From assembly GCA_012841675.1 (NCBI GenBank), contig DUUG01000009.1, forward strand, positions 1 to 6,233: a stretch of 6,233 nt of DNA, given 5' to 3'. This document shows, piece after piece, positions 4,929 through 6,233 of the stretch. Below the pieces are notes generated by a model. The model did no database searches. It was not told the DNA's origin and saw only the letters and a program-made list of their open reading frames with translations. Position 1 is the first letter of the stretch, and each line of letters starts with the position of its first letter. The translations under genes and the position numbers were made by a program. The stretch comes from Clostridiales bacterium. GTDB taxonomy: Bacteria; Bacillota; Clostridia; Oscillospirales; QAMX01.

Positions 4929-6233
4929 TTAATACGAGATTTTAACGGTCTTAATTTCAAAGGGTCGGAAGGTCAAGGCAAGCTCTTTTGCAGCGGGCAG
5001 CTCTTCCTGCACTTCTTCCAGCATGTTGCAAAGGGCAGCGGATTTCGGCGCATGGCCTAGCGTCAGCGTCGTATGCGTATATCCGCCCTCGGTTTCGTAC
5101 AGACGGAGGATGTAGGCGTTTTCCGCATCCTCGCAAGGCTTAACGGCCTCAATGACGATGTTGGCATCCGCGGTTTTGGCCAAGGAGGCAAAATCCGCCT
5201 TGCCGGCAAACACGAGAGGCTTGTAGTTTAAAGCATACGCTGGGGCAACGACCGTTTCTGCCGAGAAGCCGCCCTCATGGGGCAGGAAGGAATATTCGCA
5301 ATAGTGCTCGCCATGATCCCCATCCCAGTCGGGGCGGTTGCCGCCCTTGTGAAGGGTCAGACGAAGCTGTCCGCCGTAGACGGAGATGGCGTATTTGCAG
5401 TCGTTTAAGATGGAAACGCCAAACTTCGGCTCGGACAGGTCGGTGTATTTGTGGTTTAACACCTCAAACTTGGCCTGCTCCACGGAGGTGTTCCGGGTGG
5501 TGGGCCGCTTCAGATAGCCAAACTGGATTTCCTGCCGCACAAAGTCGGAGAAAATGGAGGTATCAAAGGCGGTTTTCAGAAGCCTGTGATCGTCGTACCA
5601 GTGCATCATGGTTTCAAACCGAACTTCAGGGCTGTTGGCAAAGAAGATCATATCCTGTGTGATGCTGGATTTTTCCGTCAGCTGATATTTCCGGCGCATG
5701 CGGAACTCCACCGCGCCGTCAGAAACGACTTCTTCCGAGAGAAGCTTAGCCACGGGCTTTAATTTCAGCTCTACGTCGGCGTCAATGTCCCAGTTGTCCC
5801 ACTGGAGGGGAACATCTTCCGCCAGAAGGAAAGTGTTCAGCGGATAGCCCTCGCCCACCAGCTCGCGAAGGGCGCGCTTGTCGTAGAAGGAAGAAATGGT
5901 GCCTTCCTCCGTAAAGGTGACAGTGGCAAAGGGCGTTTCCAAAACGTTTCCTTTGTAGGCAAAGGGCGATGCGCCTTCGGATTCGGTGTCCGTAAGATCT
6001 AGCGTTACGGCAGCAAGCGGAGGCAGGGTAACATTGGCAACGGCCAGCTTTTTGCTTCCGTCCAGCTTGGTAATGCGCTGGCAGGTGGCCCCGTCCACAA
6101 ATTTGCCCGTATCGTCCATATAAATGACGTCATTGCGTTCAAAGGATGTGGAGTTCAGAACCGTTACGGCCTCATCCCCGGAGGCAGCGGCAGTTTCATC
6201 CAGAAGCTGTTTGGCCTCTACCAGAAGCTCGCC
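4929..6233 (-). CDS. GH38 alpha-mannosidase, C-terminal half, cut by window edge
   Basis: The C-terminal 434 residues of a glycoside hydrolase family 38 alpha-mannosidase, which removes alpha-linked mannose with a divalent metal. The frame is open to the right edge. The ATG at 6119 is internal, since the codons before it give AVTVLNSTSFERNDVIY, the usual entry to the C-terminal beta-sandwich. Further family signatures, counted from the edge, are ETPF...FYDKRALRELVGEG (99-129), VPLQWDNWDID (141-151), RLLKTAF (217-223), FGYLKRPTTRNTSVEQAKFEV (238-258), GVSILNDCKYAISVYG (272-287) and DGDHGEHYCEYSFLPHEGGF (304-323). The final RPFEIKTVKI is the usual C-terminal strand. Bacterial family members are commonly 850 to 1050 residues, so the catalytic domain with the Asp nucleophile and metal ligands lies outside the window, and activity and localisation cannot be judged here. 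No promoter is visible between it and the next gene, so it is probably cotranscribed with the LTA-synthase-like and sialidase-like genes. Confidence 0.93.
   Translation of the reverse strand, partial: GELLVEAKQLLDETAAASGDEAVTVLNSTSFERNDVIYMDDTGKFVDGATCQRITKLDGSKKLAVANVTLPPLAAVTLDLTDTESEGASPFAYKGNVLETPFATVTFTEEGTISSFYDKRALRELVGEGYPLNTFLLAEDVPLQWDNWDIDADVELKLKPVAKLLSEEVVSDGAVEFRMRRKYQLTEKSSITQDMIFFANSPEVRFETMMHWYDDHRLLKTAFDTSIFSDFVRQEIQFGYLKRPTTRNTSVEQAKFEVLNHKYTDLSEPKFGVSILNDCKYAISVYGGQLRLTLHKGGNRPDWDGDHGEHYCEYSFLPHEGGFSAETVVAPAYALNYKPLVFAGKADFASLAKTADANIVIEAVKPCEDAENAYILRLYETEGGYTHTTLTLGHAPKSAALCNMLEEVQEELPAAKELALTFRPFEIKTVKISY

Noticed and set aside
4929..6119. ATG at 6119 as the start of a short mannosidase protein
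   Set aside because: The frame stays open to the window edge and the upstream codons encode a conserved GH38 segment, so the gene is cut by the window and not truncated in nature.

Overview
The window most likely comes from a Gram-positive-type bacterium, probably a gut or host-associated member of the Clostridia (Bacillota). This rests on the lipoteichoic-acid-synthase-type membrane enzyme, strong purine-rich ribosome binding sites, tight gene packing, a base composition near half G+C, and the type of methyltransferase and acetyltransferase present. No taxonomic marker gene is present, so this is an inference.

There are two transcription blocks that converge. On the left, on the plus strand, a class I SAM-dependent methyltransferase cut by the left edge is followed after one base by a RimJ/RimL-type GNAT acetyltransferase (to 1244). 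A possible promoter at the end of the acetyltransferase gene and about 170 bases without a convincing gene lead into a strong terminator hairpin (1418-1459). The hairpin serves both converging blocks.

The rest, on the minus strand, reads from right to left as one probable operon. First is a GH38 alpha-mannosidase whose catalytic N-terminal half lies beyond the right edge. After a 63-base gap holding a long hairpin comes a 770-residue, five-pass membrane protein with an extracellular LTA-synthase/sulfatase-type domain. After a 22-base gap comes a 353-residue sialidase-like BNR/Asp-box protein without a signal peptide, and then the terminator.

The most unusual item is the membrane enzyme. Its first 180 or so residues resemble a HAD-IB (phosphoserine-phosphatase-like) domain that has lost the catalytic aspartates, placed ahead of an LTA-synthase module that keeps its catalytic residues. 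Its position between two predicted glycosidases suggests, as inference only, a locus that joins glycan cleavage with transfer or removal of a phospho-substituent on a surface or imported glycan. No CRISPR array, tRNA, rRNA or insertion sequence was seen.
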